Below, piece by piece: positions 60,848 to 64,000 of a DNA stretch of 64,000 nucleotides. Below the pieces are notes generated by a model. That model searched no databases and was not told where the DNA came from. It saw nothing but the letters and a program-made list of their open reading frames with translations. The stretch spans positions 1 to 64,000 of the forward strand of contig JASBNA010000076.1 of the NCBI GenBank assembly GCA_038087015.1, in the 5' to 3' direction. The position numbers and the translations under genes were made by a program. Origin of the DNA: Cerrena zonata (lineage: Eukaryota > Basidiomycota > Agaricomycetes > Polyporales > Cerrenaceae). How positions within the stretch are numbered: the stretch's first letter is position 1; each line of letters starts with the position of its first letter.

Positions 60848-61876
60848 TTAAAAAGACTTTTTACAAAACTTATATAAATCTAAAAGATCCTTTTTCAAAA
60901 AATTATTCAATATAGATTCACCAATGACAACTCTAAAATTACAAAGATAAAGAAAACCAACTTCTATTTTGAATAGCTCCTTTGGAGAAACCCCACCGAC
61001 TGTAGCAAAAGATTTTTGTTTTTGGTAAACGTCTTCTAATGTTTTAGCCAGGCAACGAATCAGGGCTAAAAGTAGCCTATAAACATTTAAGGACGATAAT
61101 GGTACCACAGCTAAAATGATTGAAAGTTTATAAATCATAAAAGCTGCATGAATATAAGACAGAACAGATATCGAAGAAGAATATGTTTTGATTCTAATTA
61201 AAAAGTCTTCTATTGAGATATTCGGTATTTTAACTAGATTAAAAGTTTTTATTAGATGAATAGTTTGTTCATTGATCTGAGGTTTTTCAAAATAATTTAA
61301 TTCATTTTGAAGTCTGTTTGCATCGAGTCCAGTGATTGGGTTTTTCACCGTTTCCAATGATAAATCAGCCACCAAGTCTTCAATTGGTATTATAGTAGCC
61401 TGATTATCGTCTGCTTCGGAATCATGGTCTGTTTCATCTTGTTCATTATTATTTGATAATGAATCAGGCGTAGTTTCTTTTATTATTTCTTGGTCTAAAT
61501 CAAGACTAATTTTTGCACATTTTAAAGGTGGTAATATTGGTGAAGTATTCGTCGTTTGGGATGGAGTCGGAACTATATTACTAACTGGACTATCGTTATC
61601 TTGACTTGGAGTTCGAAGATTATACTTATTTAGTTGATCTTTTCGGAATCCTTCCAACAATTCTTGATTATTGTATAATTTTATGATACTTTCTAATGTA
61701 AAATTAACTATAGCTATAGCATGGTATACATGTAGCTTATTGATATCCTTAATGCCATGTTCTAAATCAAATATAAGCTCCTCTAAATGAACATCTTCTA
61801 AAGATGATGGTTCATCAACAAAAGTTTCTTGTGATGGCTTAAGCGGTATATCACTGATATCCTTCAGATACGACAT
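60848..61876 (-). CDS. Pho80-type cyclin (Pho85 partner, Pcl6/Pcl7-like)
   Basis: This 342-residue protein has a C-terminal cyclin box of the Pho80 group (about 205-340): IEDFLIRIKTYSSSISVLSY, IHAAFMIYKLSIILAVVPLS, then FATVGGVSPKELFKIEVGFL and YLCNFRVVIGE. The N-terminal half holds a segment DLEHGIKDINKLHVYHAIAI and an acidic Asp/Glu stretch. These cyclins bind the kinase Pho85 and direct it to glycogen, phosphate or morphogenesis targets. The long N-terminal part favours Pcl6/Pcl7 over Pho80 itself, without proof. The frame is intact. Confidence 0.85.
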   Translation of the reverse strand: MSYLKDISDIPLKPSQETFVDEPSSLEDVHLEELIFDLEHGIKDINKLHVYHAIAIVNFTLESIIKLYNNQELLEGFRKDQLNKYNLRTPSQDNDSPVSNIVPTPSQTTNTSPILPPLKCAKISLDLDQEIIKETTPDSLSNNNEQDETDHDSEADDNQATIIPIEDLVADLSLETVKNPITGLDANRLQNELNYFEKPQINEQTIHLIKTFNLVKIPNISIEDFLIRIKTYSSSISVLSYIHAAFMIYKLSIILAVVPLSSLNVYRLLLALIRCLAKTLEDVYQKQKSFATVGGVSPKELFKIEVGFLYLCNFRVVIGESILNNFLKKDLLDLYKFCKKSF

Positions 61877-62203
61877 TGAAAATATAAATCTTAAACTGGG
61901 ACACTATTACAAACCTTACTTCAAGCTAAGTTTAACTATGAAATTAGAAATCAAATCAGTATATACTTGTTTTCTACTAAATTCTTAAATTTTTTCTTTC
62001 TTCTCAACCTATTGTTAAGTCACTAAAAACACCTTTTCATAGTGAGAAATTCCCCATTTTTCGTCTTTCAAATTGCCTGCAAAGGGGAATCATGTCGCAT
62101 TTCCGGCTTGCGTCGTATTTTAATGTCAAAAAGTTAATTAATGCAAATATATACATATGAATAAGTATAAACTAATAATGATAATATACAAAAGAGCTTG
62201 AAC
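61877..62203. other. Promoter of the cyclin gene and 3' flank of BMS1
   Basis: This 327-base AT-rich gap has no special feature seen. Confidence 0.5.
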
Positions 62204-64000
62204 TCAAACACGTCTTTTCTTACTGGCTTCACCATTTTTCTTGCCTTCTTTCATAAAATAATTTCTTTTACGTTCTCTTTCCTTTTCTTTTCTGATTTCT
62301 TCTTTCTTAGCAATTTCTTTCAACTTATCTTTGAATTTATCTTCCTTCTTAGACTTTCTCTTTGCCTCTTTATCTCTCTTGATTGCAGTGATCTTGCTCA
62401 TCAAATCTCTCGATTTCTTCTCGTCCTCAGATAATACAACGGCTCTCTTGGCCATGTAAGTCTTTTTACTTTGAGGTTTCATTTGATGAATTTGAGATTT
62501 GAATGGTAATTCGGATCTAACTGATTTTGGAACCTTCAATGGATTAAATCTTCTTTCAACTCTTTCGATCTTCTTATATGCACTGTCTTGATTCATTGGG
62601 GTTGGGATGTTTTGCTCTGCTCTAACTTGACCGGTCAATCTCATACCTTTCCATTCATTATGAGATCCTAAAAGTAACGAAGTAACAGGGTTATAGAAAT
62701 GCTTAATCTTAACCGGATACCATGTCTTCAAGAATACCGTATCTGACATTAAAATCTTATCTTCAAAAGTTGCCCTGAAATAACCATCTGGTTTAGACAA
62801 GGCTCTTTTGATTTCACCTCTTATACCTGAGACAGTTCTGATTTGTGCACCTTCAAATTTGGCAACTTCTAGAGCGTTTGAAAACATATCTTTAATAAAT
62901 GCAGTATTACGGAAGATTTTATATGGATGACCAACCAATTTTAATTTCTTAACAATTTCAACTGATGAATTCAAATCTTCAACAATACCAGTGGCAGCTA
63001 CTCTAAATGATCCAGTAGTTGAACTTTTATCAATAATATTGAACCCAACAAAAGTAGTATTTGGTGCAACTAAAGGACCATAAAAGGAAGCAAAACAGTA
63101 GGCATGTTCAGGAGTATATTTCAACATTCTATTACGAGTTCTAGAATCAGTGGTTGTATAGATAGGTAATGTTTGAAACCTTCTCCATCCCAAAGATAAA
63201 ATCAATGGATCTTGAGATTTCAAAATCTTTTTATGCCAACGATGTCTTCTGATTCTAACATTCATTATACCAAATCTTGATTCAGTTGGTAATAAACCAC
63301 CCAAGACAATTGGATATTCAGGTTGTAAGTTTTCGATGAATTCACATGGAAGATTATTAAAAACAATTTTGACATATGAACCAGCCTTGAAACCTTCAAT
63401 TCTAACCCTTGTTTGTTGGTCCATTTCTTCATATTCAGACTTATTGATTTCCAATTGTTTGGCCATTTTATTCTTTTGAAATTCATACCAAGTATCGGCT
63501 TCCGTACGTCCTTCTGGATCATCAGCTCCAAATTCCCTATCCTCTTCCTCTTCGAATTGTAACTTCAATTGAGCTTTCTTAGCAGCATTAAGTTCTCTTC
63601 TTTGTTCTATGGTTAAATTCTTTTCATCTTCTTTTGACCCTTTATCATCTTCATCAGGTCCCATTTCATCCTTTTCCTCTTCAGCATCAAAGTCTGCGAA
63701 ATCATCGCCTTCAGACTCGTTATCATCATCGTCATCATTATCACCGTTATCAGCTATATCATTAGAGTTTTCTTCACCCTCTAAATCTTCGAAATCACCG
63801 TAAACTTCTTCATCATCCCCTTCTCCATTTTCTTCACCCTTTTCTTCAGTGTCATTCAATTTAGGTGCGGCTAAAAATCTGCTTTTAAGTTTTTGAAATC
63901 CACTCTCATATTCTTCATCACTGTTATCATCAGCTGGGTTGAATTTGTTTTTCAATTCTTCAATAGAAGGATATTCGGGTGCAAATTGATCCAAGTCTTT
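62204..64000 (-). CDS. BMS1: Ribosome biogenesis GTPase Bms1, C-terminal part (5' cut by window)
   Basis: The frame is open from the right edge to TGA at 62204, giving 599 residues. An acidic linker (long Asp/Glu runs) is followed by the Bms1/Tsr1 C-terminal domain: GFKAGSYVKIVFNNLPCEFI, ILSLGWRRFQTLPIYTTTDS, HAYCFASFYGPLVAPNTTFV and GIRGEIKRALSKPDGYFRAT. The end is a Lys-rich tail (KKEEIRKEKERERKRNYF). Bms1 is the GTPase of the SSU processome that works with Rcl1 in 18S rRNA maturation. The GTPase domain lies outside the window. Confidence 0.96.
   Translation of the reverse strand, partial: KDLDQFAPEYPSIEELKNKFNPADDNSDEEYESGFQKLKSRFLAAPKLNDTEEKGEENGEGDDEEVYGDFEDLEGEENSNDIADNGDNDDDDDNESEGDDFADFDAEEEKDEMGPDEDDKGSKEDEKNLTIEQRRELNAAKKAQLKLQFEEEEDREFGADDPEGRTEADTWYEFQKNKMAKQLEINKSEYEEMDQQTRVRIEGFKAGSYVKIVFNNLPCEFIENLQPEYPIVLGGLLPTESRFGIMNVRIRRHRWHKKILKSQDPLILSLGWRRFQTLPIYTTTDSRTRNRMLKYTPEHAYCFASFYGPLVAPNTTFVGFNIIDKSSTTGSFRVAATGIVEDLNSSVEIVKKLKLVGHPYKIFRNTAFIKDMFSNALEVAKFEGAQIRTVSGIRGEIKRALSKPDGYFRATFEDKILMSDTVFLKTWYPVKIKHFYNPVTSLLLGSHNEWKGMRLTGQVRAEQNIPTPMNQDSAYKKIERVERRFNPLKVPKSVRSELPFKSQIHQMKPQSKKTYMAKRAVVLSEDEKKSRDLMSKITAIKRDKEAKRKSKKEDKFKDKLKEIAKKEEIRKEKERERKRNYFMKEGKKNGEASKKRRV

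Noticed and set aside
1..64000. CRISPR array, prophage or bacterial defence island
   Set aside because: No regular spacer repeats and no prokaryotic gene; all recognised genes are yeast nuclear genes.

Overview
This window is nuclear chromosomal DNA from an ascomycete yeast of the CUG-Ser clade (Candida/Debaryomyces relatives). It is AT-rich and gene-dense, with mostly intronless genes. The two protein-gene introns found have yeast signals (GTATGT donor, TACTAAC branch point). Four CTG codons fall where relatives carry Ser, Ala or Thr rather than Leu: MSH2 6400-6402, PFS2 21033-21035 and 21294-21296, GIM4 19324-19326. The genes should be translated with CUG as Ser (table 12). I cannot name the species.

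Layout. 0-8 kb: end of an unknown gene, a small secreted orphan, ADE1, a CipC-like stress protein, MSH2 and an alkaline ceramidase. 8-16 kb: a cytochrome P450, MET16, an anion:cation symporter-family permease, the CTR3 copper transporter and NAS2. 16-25 kb: URM1, WBP1, a secreted orphan, GIM4, ADI1, PFS2, a kinase-only PFK-2-like protein and a secreted intradiol dioxygenase. 26-39 kb: PET127, the iron regulator HAP43, TIM50, a mitochondrial orphan, CHO1 and an SLM1/SLM2-type TORC2 effector. 39-47 kb: two orphans, an amino-acid permease, CSN2, tRNA-Val and tRNA-Cys. 46-57 kb: VMA5, RRP14 (intron), YOP1 (intron), APL4, CWC27 and SKY1. 57-61 kb: a 3.6 kb stretch without protein genes, holding two inverted tRNA-Arg(UCU) copies and an intron-containing tRNA-Phe. 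61-64 kb: a Pho80-type cyclin and the C-terminal part of BMS1.

The most striking property is integrity. Nine otherwise convincing genes (MSH2, the P450, MET16, CHO1, the SLM gene, the amino-acid permease, RRP14, APL4, CWC27) are interrupted by fourteen single-base insertions or deletions, while their reading frames remain conserved on both sides. RRP14 is essential in S. cerevisiae, and most sites are not in long homopolymers, so consensus errors are the simplest explanation. The mismatch-repair gene MSH2 is itself hit twice, so a mutator lineage has to be excluded. I annotate these as CDS spanning the breaks and give each position.

Regulatory signals fit the genes they precede: UAS-INO before CHO1, CACGTG before MET16, TGACTC before ADE1, four CCAAT boxes before HAP43 (a partner of the CCAAT-binding complex), and TATA plus a stress element before the CipC-like gene. 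No mobile element, virus, CRISPR array or prokaryotic-type defence system is visible. The best leads for new biology are the secreted orphan at 17772-18821, the extended CSN2, the two orphans at 39.6-40.7 kb, and the gene-free region bounded by inverted tRNA-Arg genes.
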